A stretch of 64,000 nt of DNA from Hyphomonadaceae bacterium (GCA_019753175.1 JAIELK010000020.1:1-64000); one strand, 5' to 3'; counted from the stretch's first letter, positions 51,121-59,666 are shown. The notes: generated from the letters alone by a model not told the origin. Translations and numbers: made by a program.

Positions 51121-51780
51121 GACCTCATCCACTTCGCGGCTCGCCGAAAATTCGCGACAATCCTTGCAGATCCACCCTGGCAATTCCAGAATCGCACCGG
51201 CAAGGTCGCTCCAGAGCACCGGCGGCTCAGTCGTTACGAGACCATGTCGCTAGACGACATTATGGATCTTCCCGTTCGCTCAGTGTCGGCTGACACCGCG
51301 CACCTTTACTTGTGGGTGCCCAACGCCTTGCTGCTTGAGGGGCTTAGGGTGATGGAAGCATGGGGCTTCCAGTACAAGACCAACCTCGTTTGGCACAAAG
51401 TTCGAAAAGACGGCGGTCCTGATGGACGTGGCGTTGGCTTCTATTTTCGAAACGTGACGGAGTTGGTGTTGTTTGGAGTTCGCGGAAAGAATGCGCGCAC
51501 GCTTCCAGCAGGGCGAAGCCAAGTCAATTTTTTGGCGACGAGAAAACGAGAGCACTCGCGTAAGCCGGATGAGCTTTACCCGCTCATTGAGGCGTGCTCG
51601 CCCGGACCATTTTTGGAGCTTTTCGCGCGCGGAACGCGCAAGGGCTGGTCGATGTGGGGAAACCAAGCCGACGAGAGCTACGCCCCGACCTGGAAGACGT
51701 ACGCACATCACTCGAAGGCCGAGGTGGTTTCCCTCCACGCCGCACGGCGACGGCGGGAAAAAAAGGGTACGCTCCTGTAG
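51121..51780 (+). pseudogene. MT-A70 family adenine methyltransferase, 5'-truncated
   Basis: The frame reads FAARRKFATILADPPWQFQN, with the DPPW catalytic motif, RRLSRYETMSLDDIMDL, HLYLWVPNALL, WHKVRKDGGPDGRG, FYFRNVTELVLFGVRGKNA and CSPGPFLELFARGTRKGWS, the MT-A70-like pattern of mobile-element adenine methyltransferases. Homologues have about 15-25 further residues, starting with Met, but here there is no ATG/GTG/TTG in frame between 51121 and the SRAP gene. The first ATG in frame is at 51244, past the DPPW motif. Codon use is AT-richer than neighbours. It appears to be a 5'-truncated remnant; translation from a non-standard codon cannot be excluded. Confidence 0.75.
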
Positions 51781-52119
51781 TCAGCGCAGCGCCGCCGCGA
51801 TGTCTGGTTGCACATGACGCGATTGTTACCAGAATTTCGACTCCTGCGGGCGTTGCGGCGCTGAGCGCCGCCGGAACAGCGGGTTGAGGGGGCCTCCGCA
51901 GGGCAACGGGCTTTGTCGCTGGTCGCAAAAGAACCGCCCCGCTCGCGAAAGCATTTGTCAGGAAGCCGCCGTCTCGCCATATCGGCGCCTCGCTTCGTCG
52001 GCAGAGAGGGCTTGCCGGCAGGCCAGTGGGGGCTGACGCATGGCGCGGGGAGCGTATTCCCGCGGAGAGGTCCTGGGCCGGAGGGCTCAACCTGGACCCG
52101 CTTGAGTTGGTGGAGCGGA
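51781..52119. other. 339-bp gap without a recognisable gene
   Basis: The gap holds only short frames without a ribosome binding site and a few small GC-rich hairpins (for example GGCGC-TGA-GCGCC near 51870). No tRNA, rRNA or known small RNA is recognised. It may be the remains of the same element that left the MT-A70 fragment. Confidence 0.45.
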
Positions 52120-52356
52120 ATGGATCACGATTTCTGCAATTCAGAGGGCGCCCGGCGCCTGAAGCAGCGGATCGAAGAGTATTGGCGCGATCGCGGCTTC
52201 AAGGTCGACGTGAAGCTTGTTGACGCAGGGTTCGTCGCGGCGATGCGCTCGGCACGCACCGACGTGCGCAGCGATATGGTCAACGGCTTCCCGGTCCGTC
52301 GCGAAGACGACGACCATCGCCGTCCGAGCAGCCGCCGCGGGCTTGAGGTGGTTTAG
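52120..52356 (+). CDS. Small hypothetical protein, conserved-looking
   Basis: The 78-residue protein starts MDHDFCNSEGARRLKQRIEE, contains an amphipathic helix (ARRLKQRIEEYWRDRG), a beta strand FKVDVKLVDAGFV, and a conserved-looking AMRSARTDVRSDMVNG segment. GGAG precedes the ATG. I recall similar small proteins in alphaproteobacteria but no assigned domain. It is convergent with gph, with a 4-bp overlap of the two 3' ends. Function unknown. Confidence 0.7.
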   Translation: MDHDFCNSEGARRLKQRIEEYWRDRGFKVDVKLVDAGFVAAMRSARTDVRSDMVNGFPVRREDDDHRRPSSRRGLEVV

Positions 52357-53039
52357 GCCGTCGCCAGCAGGCGCTGGCAGGCTGCCGGCAATTCAGAGAA
52401 ATGCGAGATGAGCGCGTCGGCGCCCTGACCTTCCTCGGCCCCGCCATAGCCGAAGGCGACGATGGCGGCTGGCGCGCCGGCGGCGCGCGCCGTCGACAAA
52501 TCGGTCAGCGTGTCGCCGACCATCAGCGCGCGCTCAACGAGCCCGCCCGCTCGCGTCACCGCCGCCCGGAAGTGGTCAGGGTGCGGCTTGCGTTGCGCGA
52601 CCGCGTCGGCGCCGACAATGGCGCTGAAGCGCGCGCTGAGGTTCAGCGCGTCGAGCAACTGCACAGACAGGTCGGTTCGTTTGTTGGTGCAAACTGACAG
52701 CCTGGCGCCGGCCTGGGAAAGTTCGTCCATCGCCTCCAGGGCGCCGGGGAACGGCCGCGACTCCGCGGCGATGTCGGCGCGGTAAAAGTCGATAAAGGCG
52801 AGCGTCAGCTGGTCGAGCCGCTGTTCGGAGAAACCTGCGCCCGCCAATGTGGAGGCGCGCTCGATCAGCACGCGCGCGCCTCGGCCCACCAAGCCGCGCA
52901 CGACCTCCAGACGCGCCGGCGGAAGGCCCTCCAGATCAAGCGTCTGGTTGAGGGCGCGCACCAGGTCTGGCGCGGTGTCGACCAACGTGCCGTCAAGGTC
53001 GAAGACGATCGTGGCGCCTGCGAGATCGCCCGCTTGCAT
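52353..53039 (-). CDS. gph: Phosphoglycolate phosphatase
   Basis: This 228-residue HAD hydrolase dephosphorylates 2-phosphoglycolate from DNA repair. It has motif I IVFDLDGTLVDTAPDL, a four-helix cap, motif II LSVCTNKRTDLSVQ, motif III lysine in AVAQRKPHPDHF, and motif IV ALMVGDTLTDLSTARAAGAP. Length and the cap are typical of Gph. The start MQAGDLAGATIVFD at 53039 is chosen since the upstream frame is unrelated. It diverges from glmU 88 bp away. Confidence 0.9.
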   Translation of the reverse strand: MQAGDLAGATIVFDLDGTLVDTAPDLVRALNQTLDLEGLPPARLEVVRGLVGRGARVLIERASTLAGAGFSEQRLDQLTLAFIDFYRADIAAESRPFPGALEAMDELSQAGARLSVCTNKRTDLSVQLLDALNLSARFSAIVGADAVAQRKPHPDHFRAAVTRAGGLVERALMVGDTLTDLSTARAAGAPAAIVAFGYGGAEEGQGADALISHFSELPAACQRLLATA

Positions 53040-53127
53040 GGATTTGTCCCTTATTATCTGCGTTCCGTCTTCCCAGCGCTTTCGGCTAAGACAGGCGTTG
53101 GATTCGAACAAGCGGGCGTGAGCACAC

Positions 53128-54480
53128 ATGAGCCGAGGCAGAGCCGCGATCATCCTGGCTGCAGGCCAGGGCACGCGCATGAAATCGTCCCTGCCCAAGG
53201 TGCTCCACGAAGTGGGCGGCCGGGCGCTGCTTGATTGGGCGACCGCGACCGCGTCCCAGGTCGGCGCGTCGCGCGTTGTGGTGGTCACCGGCGCGCACGC
53301 GCCGGCGGTTGGAGAGCACGCCGCCAAGGCGTTGGGCGCGGATGCCGTCGCCTTGCAGGATTTCCCGCTTGGCACCGCGCACGCTGTTCGCGCCGCCGAA
53401 ACGGCGCTCCGGGACTTCGACGGCGACGTGGTTATTCTCTATGGCGATGCGCCCTTTATTCCGGCCGAGCGCATCGAGGAGATGTTCCAACGGCGCGCGA
53501 AACGGGGCGGCATCGCCATTCTTGGCTTCGAGGCGCGCAATCCATTTGGGTATGGGCGCCTGTTGCTCGCCAGCGATGGCTCCGTCGAGCGCATCGTGGA
53601 AGAGAGGGAAGCCACCGACGCAGAGCGCGCGGTTAGGCTCAGCAATTCCGGCGTCTATTGCGCCGACGCGCGCGTGCTGTTCCAGCTCTTGAGCATGGTG
53701 ACGAAAGACAACCTCAAGGGCGAGTACTACCTCACCGACATCGTGGCGCTCGGCCGCTCGGCGGGGTTCAAGACACACTTGGTGATGGGCGACGAAGCCG
53801 ACATGCTGGGGGTGAATTCCAAAGTCGACCTCGCAGCAGCGGAGAGGACCTTCCAACAGCGCCGGCGCGTCGAGCTCATGGAAGCGGGCGTCACGCTGAT
53901 AGATCCCGATAGCGTTTTCTTTGCGCACGACACCATCGTTGAGCCAGACGTGGTCATCGAGCCGAATGTATATTTCGGCAAGCGGGTGGCGATCCGCAGG
54001 GGCGCGCGCATCCTGGCGTTCTGCCATATCGAAGGGGCCGAGATCGGCGAGGGTGCGAGTGTCGGCCCATCGGCGCGCATTCGGCCGGGCACCAAACTCG
54101 GAGCGGGCGTCAAGATCGGCAACTTCGTTGAGCTGAAGAACGCGCATTTCGGCGAGAAAGCCAAAGCCAGTCACCTCACCTATGTCGGCGACGCCGACAT
54201 CGGTGCGCGCGCCAATCTCGGCTGCGGCACCATCACTTGCAATTATGACGGCTTCGACAAGTACCGCACCACGATAGGCGACGATGCGTTTATCGGCTCC
54301 GACACCTCTCTGGTCGCGCCGGTCAAGGTTGGAGCGCGGGCCTACACCGCTTCCGGCAGCGTCATTACCAAGGATGTGCCGGACGGCGCGCTTGCCGTTG
54401 CGCGCGGCAAGCAGCGCGAGATCGAGGGCTGGGCCGATGCCTTCCGCGCCAAGAAGCAGAAGGCTAAGGAGACCAAGTGA
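53128..54480 (+). CDS. glmU: Bifunctional GlmU (N-acetylglucosamine-1-phosphate uridyltransferase / glucosamine-1-phosphate acetyltransferase)
   Basis: This 450-residue enzyme makes UDP-N-acetylglucosamine in two steps for peptidoglycan and lipid A. The N-terminal uridyltransferase shows AAIILAAGQGTRMKSSLPKV and VILYGDAPFIPAERI, and the C-terminal left-handed beta-helix shows hexapeptide repeats with NFVELKNAHFGEKAKASHLTY and IGARANLGCGTITCNYDG (active-site histidine/asparagine region). Length agrees with other alphaproteobacteria (about 445-460). It is followed by two genes that overlap in GTGA/ATGA fashion, which may share its transcript. Confidence 0.95.
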   Translation: MSRGRAAIILAAGQGTRMKSSLPKVLHEVGGRALLDWATATASQVGASRVVVVTGAHAPAVGEHAAKALGADAVALQDFPLGTAHAVRAAETALRDFDGDVVILYGDAPFIPAERIEEMFQRRAKRGGIAILGFEARNPFGYGRLLLASDGSVERIVEEREATDAERAVRLSNSGVYCADARVLFQLLSMVTKDNLKGEYYLTDIVALGRSAGFKTHLVMGDEADMLGVNSKVDLAAAERTFQQRRRVELMEAGVTLIDPDSVFFAHDTIVEPDVVIEPNVYFGKRVAIRRGARILAFCHIEGAEIGEGASVGPSARIRPGTKLGAGVKIGNFVELKNAHFGEKAKASHLTYVGDADIGARANLGCGTITCNYDGFDKYRTTIGDDAFIGSDTSLVAPVKVGARAYTASGSVITKDVPDGALAVARGKQREIEGWADAFRAKKQKAKETK

Positions 54481-55001
54481 ACGAAACATCGATCAGCTTT
54501 GAAGTAACCCGTAACGCCGCGGATTTTCGCTCGGCGGTTTGGCTCAATTATTGGCACGGAGGCGGCTGGTCTTGGATGATTGCGATGGGTGCGCTCGGCG
54601 CCGCCGCGAGTTACTTTCTCGCGCGACCTTGGCAGGACCCGCTGATCGAAGCCGCGATCACCGGCGCGATAGTGGTGGGTCTGATGTTTGTTCTCAACGT
54701 CATCGCGATTTTCTTCGCGGCCGCCAGCGGGACTAAGCTTCCGGGCGCGCTCGGACCGATCTTCTATACGATTTCCGACGAGGCGCTCGAGGTGAAGTCA
54801 TCCGTTGGGAGCGGTACGAATCAATGGATCAATTGGCGCGGGGCCTTTGAGAATGATCGCGTTATGGTCATTCGCCATCGCGCAAATTTGATGCATATCT
54901 TGCCTAAGCGGCAGCTGAGCCCTGAGCAGCAGGACCGGATTCGCGCTCTTCTGCGGCGTGTCCTGGCGGGGCGGGTCGCTCTGAAGGACCGCCGCGCATG
55001 A
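54477..55001 (+). CDS. YcxB-like membrane protein
   Basis: This 174-residue protein has two hydrophobic helices (about residues 33-53 and 61-83), then a cytoplasmic part with [29 protein letters not shown], the YcxB-domain pattern ('t.s.egi.i.s..g....pW..i......... .y......ilPkr'), and [21 protein letters not shown]. YcxB-like proteins are small PH-like membrane proteins of unknown role. The GTG start overlaps glmU's stop, and its 3' end overlaps rpiA's ATG, so the three genes form a transcript. Confidence 0.75.
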   Translation: MNETSISFEVTRNAADFRSAVWLNYWHGGGWSWMIAMGALGAAASYFLARPWQDPLIEAAITGAIVVGLMFVLNVIAIFFAAASGTKLPGALGPIFYTISDEALEVKSSVGSGTNQWINWRGAFENDRVMVIRHRANLMHILPKRQLSPEQQDRIRALLRRVLAGRVALKDRRA

Positions 55002-55702
55002 CCGACGCCGACATCGCCAAGTACAACGCAGCGCAGGCGGCGCTTGAGTACGTCAAGGACGGCATGGTGGTCGGCCTTGGCACCGGCTCGACCGCCGCGC
55101 ACTTCGTGCGCTTGTTGGGCGAGCGCGTGCGTCAGGGTTTGCGCGTTAAGGGCGTGCCGACCTCGGAGGCGACGCGCAATCTGGCTGAGCAGGTCGGCGT
55201 GCCGCTGGTCGACATCTCGCAAATCAACGCCATCGATATCGACGTTGACGGTGCCGATGAGATCGACGCGGCGTTCCGCCTGATCAAGGGCGGCGGCGGC
55301 GCTTTGCTGCGCGAGAAGATCGTCGCCGCCGCCAGCGCGCGTATGATCGTGATCGCCGACGAGTCAAAGTGGGTTGAAACGCTCGGCGCCTTTCCGCTGC
55401 CGATCGAGGTAACGCGATTTGGTTTCGCGCTGACCCGGGAGCGCGTGCGTTCCGCCTTGCGCCAAACCGGGTGCGCTGGCGATGAGGTGAACCTGCGCGT
55501 GTCAGGCAAGGCCAACGAACCGGTGATCACCGACGGCGGCAACTACATCCTCGATGCGCATGCCGGACGAATCCCGGACGCTGAAGCGCTCGATGCGGCC
55601 TTGAAGCAGGTCGCCGGCGTGGTTGAGCACGGACTTTTCATTGGCTTGGCTCACGTCGTCGTTCTTGGGAAGGCCAAGGGCGCGGAGGTGCGGTCGCGCT
55701 AA
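54998..55702 (+). CDS. rpiA: Ribose-5-phosphate isomerase A
   Basis: This 234-residue enzyme interconverts ribose 5-phosphate and ribulose 5-phosphate. RpiA motifs: [18 protein letters not shown], the [12 protein letters not shown] catalytic region, [29 protein letters not shown] and [11 protein letters not shown]. Length is usual for the family (about 220-235). The ATG overlaps the YcxB-like gene's stop. Its 3' end overlaps the SET gene on the other strand by 4 bp. Confidence 0.95.
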   Translation: MTDADIAKYNAAQAALEYVKDGMVVGLGTGSTAAHFVRLLGERVRQGLRVKGVPTSEATRNLAEQVGVPLVDISQINAIDIDVDGADEIDAAFRLIKGGGGALLREKIVAAASARMIVIADESKWVETLGAFPLPIEVTRFGFALTRERVRSALRQTGCAGDEVNLRVSGKANEPVITDGGNYILDAHAGRIPDAEALDAALKQVAGVVEHGLFIGLAHVVVLGKAKGAEVRSR

Positions 55703-56181
55703 GCGGCCTTGCGGTTCTTATCGGTCTTCTTGCGCGTCCGTAGCGCCAGCTTCTTTGCGAGCACGCTCGTTCTCGGCTGCGCCGGTTTGCACTTGGGGCA
55801 GGCGCAGATGCTCTTCAGATATTCGTTGAAGTAGTTCTTTCCGTAATTGTAGCTGAGTTCTTCCCCTGGCTTGATGCGCCGTTTGGCGTGAATGAAGACG
55901 CGACCCTTGTAGATGTTGGGCTCGCAATTGGGCCGGCAAGAATGGTTGATGTAACGCGCCGTGTTCCAGCGCGGGGCGCCGTCGATGGTCTTGCGGGCGC
56001 TGATCTCGAACAGATACTTGCTACGGCTCCTGGCTTCCTGTTCCGCCGTGATCTCCACGCCAGTGTATTCGATGATGCAGGCGCCTTTGGGGATTTCGCT
56101 TTCGGCGAACAGCCCGAGCCCGGTTTTGGAGCGCCGGACGACCAGATCGAAATCGCCCAGCTTGTAGCTCAGTCTCGCCAT
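55699..56181 (-). CDS. SET domain protein (lysine methyltransferase-like)
   Basis: This 160-residue protein is almost only a SET domain: [31 protein letters not shown], the core motif [17 protein letters not shown], the second SET motif [13 protein letters not shown] (with the active-site tyrosine), and a short post-SET cysteine motif CACPKC. SET proteins methylate lysines of proteins; in bacteria such small members methylate ribosomal or other proteins, or have been picked up from eukaryotes. A C-terminal basic tail ([14 protein letters not shown]) may bind nucleic acid. The start MARLSYKLG at 56181 is chosen because the frame upstream is unrelated. Confidence 0.85.
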   Translation of the reverse strand: MARLSYKLGDFDLVVRRSKTGLGLFAESEIPKGACIIEYTGVEITAEQEARSRSKYLFEISARKTIDGAPRWNTARYINHSCRPNCEPNIYKGRVFIHAKRRIKPGEELSYNYGKNYFNEYLKSICACPKCKPAQPRTSVLAKKLALRTRKKTDKNRKAA

Positions 56182-56315
56182 GCCGCTTCCTTCTAAAACG
56201 CGCGCTGTTGAGCCCGGTTCGGCCGTTTCTGACAAGGGGGCGTCGTGCGCGAATTCGGCGCAGGAGCAGAAAGGGTTAAGGGTGAGGGCGGAGGCTCGCG
56301 CCAGCGAGCGTAGGT

Positions 56316-56390
56316 TGGCTGGGGTGCTAGGATTCGAACCTAGGAATGGCGGTACCAAAAACCGCTGCCTTACCGCTTGGCGACACCCCA
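56316..56390 (-). tRNA. tRNA-Gln (anticodon TTG)
   Basis: The minus strand folds as a cloverleaf: acceptor TGGGGTG paired with CACCCCA, D-arm region TCGCCAAGCGGTAAGGCA, anticodon arm GCGGT-TTTTGGT-ACCGC with anticodon TTG, T-loop GGTTCGAATCC, discriminator G and encoded CCA. It resembles tRNA-Gln of other proteobacteria closely, including the missing pairing at position 1-72 strength. The gene lies alone between the SET gene and tRNA-Pro, on the opposite strand to the latter. Confidence 0.95.
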
Positions 56391-56490
56391 AAACCGGCGA
56401 GCGCGCTACTTAAGGGGGTCCGCGCCGCGATGCAACAGCGCCTGGCCCGCGTTGCGTCCGCCGCGGCTGCAGTCTATAAGGCGCGTCCTT

Positions 56491-56567
56491 CGGAGTATAG
56501 CTCAGCCTGGTAGAGCACCACGTTCGGGACGTGGGGGTCGTAAGTTCGAATCTTGCTACTCCGACCA
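56491..56567 (+). tRNA. tRNA-Pro (anticodon CGG)
   Basis: The sequence CGGAGTATAGCTCAGCCTGG starts the gene; the anticodon arm is CCACG-TTCGGGA-CGTGG with anticodon CGG, the T-loop is GTTCGAATC, the acceptor stem pairs CGGAGTA with TACTCCG, and ACCA is encoded at the 3' end. The glycosyltransferase gene starts 45 bp downstream, so both may be transcribed from the same promoter. Confidence 0.95.
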
Positions 56568-56611
56568 TCTTCCCGCGCCTGGGGCTGAACGGTGCGGCTG
56601 GGACCGAACGG

Positions 56612-57577
56612 ATGGCCACTGTCGCGATCGTCACGCCGGTCTACGAAGACCAGGAAAGCTTCGCTCAGCTCTGCCTGCGACTGAAGGAGGTCGAGCGGCT
56701 TGCGGATGTCCGCATTCATCTGATCGCGGTGGATGACGGCTCCATCGCCGCCCCGCCGCAAATCGCCTCGATCACAGCCGCCTCGCTTTCCGGAGAGGTG
56801 TTGAGGCTGGGGCGCAATGTTGGCCACCAGATGGCGATCGCCATTGGTCTCGCGCACGCGGCATCGGGTAAACACGCGGCTTGTGTGGTGATGGATTCCG
56901 ACGGTGAGGACCTCCCCGAAGGCATTCCCGCACTGCTCGCAGCCGTGCGCCGGCCCAATGTCGACGTCGCGGTGGCGGAGCGGGCGAAGCGCTCTGAGAC
57001 GCTGTCATTCAAAGCGTTCTACGCGATCTACAAGCGGCTGTTCAAAATCGCGACCGGGCAAGTGCTGCGGTTCGGCAACTTCATGGCGCTTTCGCCGTTC
57101 GCATTGGAGCGCCTGTCCGGGATGCATGAAACCGCGATCCATGTCGCTGGCAGCGTGATGAAGGCGAAGCTGCGCCGCGCCAACGTGCCGACCGATCGCG
57201 GCGTGCGCTATGCGGGACAGTCCAAGATGAACTTTCCCGGCCTCGTGCTGCACGGTGCGCGCGCGGTGATGGTGTTTTCGGATGTGGTGCTGACGCGCAT
57301 GGCGTTGGCGCTGGTGGCGATCGCTGCGCTGGTGGCGATCGTTGTGGCAGGCGCGTTCACGCTGAAGTTTCTCGGCTACACGACGCCGGGCTGGGTCACG
57401 ACCGTGACCGGCTTTGCGCTCGCGCTTTTCCTGCAGACCGGCATTTTCACGATGATCACGCTGATCGTTTCGAGCCTAGGCCGCGTCGACGCGCCGGTGC
57501 GCGTGCGCGAACGTTCGCGTGAGTTTATCGCTCGGATCGAGAAGACGGAAGCGGCTCCGGTGGCGGCGCTTCGCTGA
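56612..57577 (+). CDS. Glycosyltransferase family 2, DPM1/ArnC-like
   Basis: This 321-residue protein starts MATVAIVTPVYEDQESFAQL, with the GT-A fold motifs LIAVDDGS and VMDSDGEDLPEGIPALL (metal site). Two C-terminal hydrophobic helices (about 225-255 and 265-300) fit the polyprenyl-phosphate glycosyltransferase group (ArnC, GtrB, DPM1-like), which makes lipid-linked sugar donors at the membrane. The sugar is not predictable. The ATG at 56612 was chosen; the frame upstream only reads through the tRNA gene. Its last 53 bp overlap the 3' end of the next gene on the other strand. Confidence 0.85.
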   Translation: MATVAIVTPVYEDQESFAQLCLRLKEVERLADVRIHLIAVDDGSIAAPPQIASITAASLSGEVLRLGRNVGHQMAIAIGLAHAASGKHAACVVMDSDGEDLPEGIPALLAAVRRPNVDVAVAERAKRSETLSFKAFYAIYKRLFKIATGQVLRFGNFMALSPFALERLSGMHETAIHVAGSVMKAKLRRANVPTDRGVRYAGQSKMNFPGLVLHGARAVMVFSDVVLTRMALALVAIAALVAIVVAGAFTLKFLGYTTPGWVTTVTGFALALFLQTGIFTMITLIVSSLGRVDAPVRVRERSREFIARIEKTEAAPVAALR

Positions 57578-59036
57578 GGTGCTCAGGCGCGATCAGCACG
57601 AAATAAACCACGATGTCGTCGGCCATGGCAGACGCGTTGGCGGGACGGAACCCCCACTGCCCAACCTGCCGCGCACCGATGAGCTCAGCGAGCGCCGCAG
57701 GCTGGCGGCCGCTCCAGACCACCAAAGCACCGTCTCTGCGCAGGTCCGCTTCACTGACCCAAGGCGAGATCGTCAAGTCGCCGTTGATCAGCACGGATGG
57801 CGGATTCGGGCCGTCCATGGCGATCATGCCTGCGGTCCAGATATCGCCGGCGACGATGCGCAAGGGCGCTCCGTTGGTTCGCTCGCGCCAGAGGTCCTCG
57901 AAGTGTGCGCTGATCTCCGCCTGCGGCCAGTTCCCGCGCAGCGGCTTGCCTGTGAACGCCACGCCGTAGCGCATGTGTGCGAAGTAAAGCGTGGAGAAAA
58001 CCACGATCATCACACAAGCGCCGATCGCGAGGCCGCGCAGGCGAGCCGCCGTGAAGCGCTCGCTCAGCAACGCCACCGCGAGCAACCCCGAGAGCGACGC
58101 CATCGGCGTAGCCCACGGCGAGCGTATGCCGGCGCCCGTCAGCAATGCGCCCGCCGCCATCAGCAGCGGCGGCCCAAGCCCTAGCAAAAGCAAGAAGTGC
58201 AGCGCCCGCCTTTCAGGTTTCGCGGGAGCGCTCGCGGCGGCGGCGCCGAACAGGCCGGCGGCCAGCAGCATGATCGCCATCGGCAGGTGCTGCAGGGCAA
58301 AGGTCAGCAAGAATTCGAACGCGGCATACCATTCGCCGACATCGGCGCGGCGGGCGGCGTACGCGAACGGCGCGAAGCCGCTGTCGACGAGCCAAAACGC
58401 CTGCGGCGCCGCCATGGCCAAGAATGCAACGAGTGCGATCCATGGTCCCGGCGTGAACAGGCGCCGGCGCGCCTGTTCATCCCAGAGGATCCATGCCGCG
58501 GCGACGACGAGAACGATCGCCGACGAGTACTTCGCCCACAGACTGAGGCCGGCGAAGACGCCGAGCGCTGCCCACCATGCCCAACGGCCGGTGGTGGCCG
58601 CTTGCCAGAGCGCGAGGGCGATGAGCGCCCACAGGGGCATCTGCGCGACATTGTGATTGAACTCGGGTGTGGGCCAACTGAAGAAGTACACGCCTGTAAG
58701 CAGGAGCGTGCCGGCGAGCGCACGCGGCGCGTCCATCATGGCGCGGCCAAGCGCGAACACCGCCGCAAATGTCATGACCACGAACAGCTGCGACACAAGA
58801 TAAGCAGGCCACCCGGCTTCGCCGGTCAGCCAGCGCGTCGGCTCAAGCACTAAGCCAGGCAAGTTAGGATGTTTGAAAGTCGCGACGACGCCCTCGCGGC
58901 CCCACGCGTACATCTCCACCACGTCGAGCGGCGGGGCCGAGTGTGAAAGCGCCGGCGCGAGCGTCCAGAACAGCATCTGCAGCAGCGCGAGCGCAAACAG
59001 CGCTCGCTCGGGCCGCGCCAGCAAGGTGTCGATCAT
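57525..59036 (-). CDS. GT-C type glycosyltransferase (PMT/ArnT-like, GT39 family)
   Basis: This 503-residue membrane protein has about 11 to 13 hydrophobic helices. The first periplasmic loop shows PPLDVVEMYAWGREGVVATF and KHPNLPGLVLEPTRW, the acidic-His pattern of GT-C enzymes (ArnT, PMT_2). It would move a sugar from a polyprenyl-phosphate donor to an acceptor in the periplasm. It is convergent and overlaps by 53 bp the GT2 gene, which could make its donor; this pairing is inference. The ATG at 59036 (MIDTLLARPERA) is chosen. Confidence 0.85.
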   Translation of the reverse strand: MIDTLLARPERALFALALLQMLFWTLAPALSHSAPPLDVVEMYAWGREGVVATFKHPNLPGLVLEPTRWLTGEAGWPAYLVSQLFVVMTFAAVFALGRAMMDAPRALAGTLLLTGVYFFSWPTPEFNHNVAQMPLWALIALALWQAATTGRWAWWAALGVFAGLSLWAKYSSAIVLVVAAAWILWDEQARRRLFTPGPWIALVAFLAMAAPQAFWLVDSGFAPFAYAARRADVGEWYAAFEFLLTFALQHLPMAIMLLAAGLFGAAAASAPAKPERRALHFLLLLGLGPPLLMAAGALLTGAGIRSPWATPMASLSGLLAVALLSERFTAARLRGLAIGACVMIVVFSTLYFAHMRYGVAFTGKPLRGNWPQAEISAHFEDLWRERTNGAPLRIVAGDIWTAGMIAMDGPNPPSVLINGDLTISPWVSEADLRRDGALVVWSGRQPAALAELIGARQVGQWGFRPANASAMADDIVVYFVLIAPEHLSEAPPPEPLPSSRSER

Positions 59037-59047
59037 TGGCAACGGCT

Positions 59048-59503
59048 CTAGGTCGGTGACTGGCTTTGGAGCAACAGCCAAGCGACCCCGACCAGCGCCG
59101 CACCAACGATCACCCAGCGCAAGCCTTCGGCCAACATCAGGACGAAACCGCGCGCGCCCGGCAGCAGGCTCAGCGACAGCGTGCCGACGAACCCGGCGGC
59201 CAGCGCCAGCCAGGTCTCAAACTCGCCGAGGCGCGCGTCGACTGCACATAACCAGGCGAGGTAGCTGCCGGCGGCGGCAAGCCAGAAGCGGATGACCGCC
59301 TTGAGTACGGCGCTCCCCGCGGCGTGGAAGTCAAAACGTGGCTTTACCTCAGCAGGGGCTGCCGGCGCCGCCGGAGCGGGCGAACCGGCGGCCAATTCGG
59401 CGCGCAGCCTTCGCCATGCTTCCGCTTCCAGCTCGGCGCGCAGCTGCCGCTCGAGCATCCAGTCGTCGCTCGCAAATGCCGCCGGTCGGGGACCCTCAGC
59501 CAT
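59048..59503 (-). CDS. Hypothetical membrane protein with N-terminal coiled coil
   Basis: The 151-residue protein starts MAEGPRPAAFASDDWMLERQ, has a Glu/Arg/Ala-rich helix (about residues 15-45), an Ala/Pro linker, and three hydrophobic helices (about 70-88, 95-115, 125-148). No domain is recognised. The ATG at 59503 has GAGAGGCAGGA before it; an earlier ATG at 59632 would add 43 residues but lacks a ribosome binding site and abuts a direct repeat. It ends 12 bp before the GT-C gene, so the two may be one transcript. Confidence 0.65.
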   Translation of the reverse strand: MAEGPRPAAFASDDWMLERQLRAELEAEAWRRLRAELAAGSPAPAAPAAPAEVKPRFDFHAAGSAVLKAVIRFWLAAAGSYLAWLCAVDARLGEFETWLALAAGFVGTLSLSLLPGARGFVLMLAEGLRWVIVGAALVGVAWLLLQSQSPT

Positions 59504-59587
59504 GTCCTGCCTCTCCCAGATATCATGCCTCAGCTCCCCTTCGACGGGAACGGGGCGCTGTATCCGGGCCTGCGGGCCAGCAATTCT

Positions 59588-59648
59588 TATCATTTCTCGA
59601 TAAAATTCGCTTGCGTTGGGGGTACGGTTCATATCATTTATCGATAAA
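59588..59648. promoter_or_regulatory. Two 17-bp direct repeats in the sppA/membrane-gene divergent region
   Basis: TATCATTTCTCGATAAA (59588-59604) and TATCATTTATCGATAAA (59632-59648) differ at one base and are 44 bp apart, about four turns of DNA. The second copy contains the perfect palindrome TTTATCGATAAA (59637-59648). The region is markedly AT-rich for this genome and lies between divergent genes, so it is a candidate operator; the regulator is not known. Confidence 0.55.
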
Positions 59649-59666
59649 CCGGGCGTAGGGCCCGGG

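Noticed and set aside
51781-52119. RNase P RNA, tmRNA, 6S or SRP RNA in the gap
   Set aside because: None of the conserved core sequences that I know for these RNAs is present.
56531-56611. Longer start for the GT2 gene
   Set aside because: These codons read through the 3' half of the tRNA-Pro gene; the ATG at 56612 begins the normal GT2 strand.
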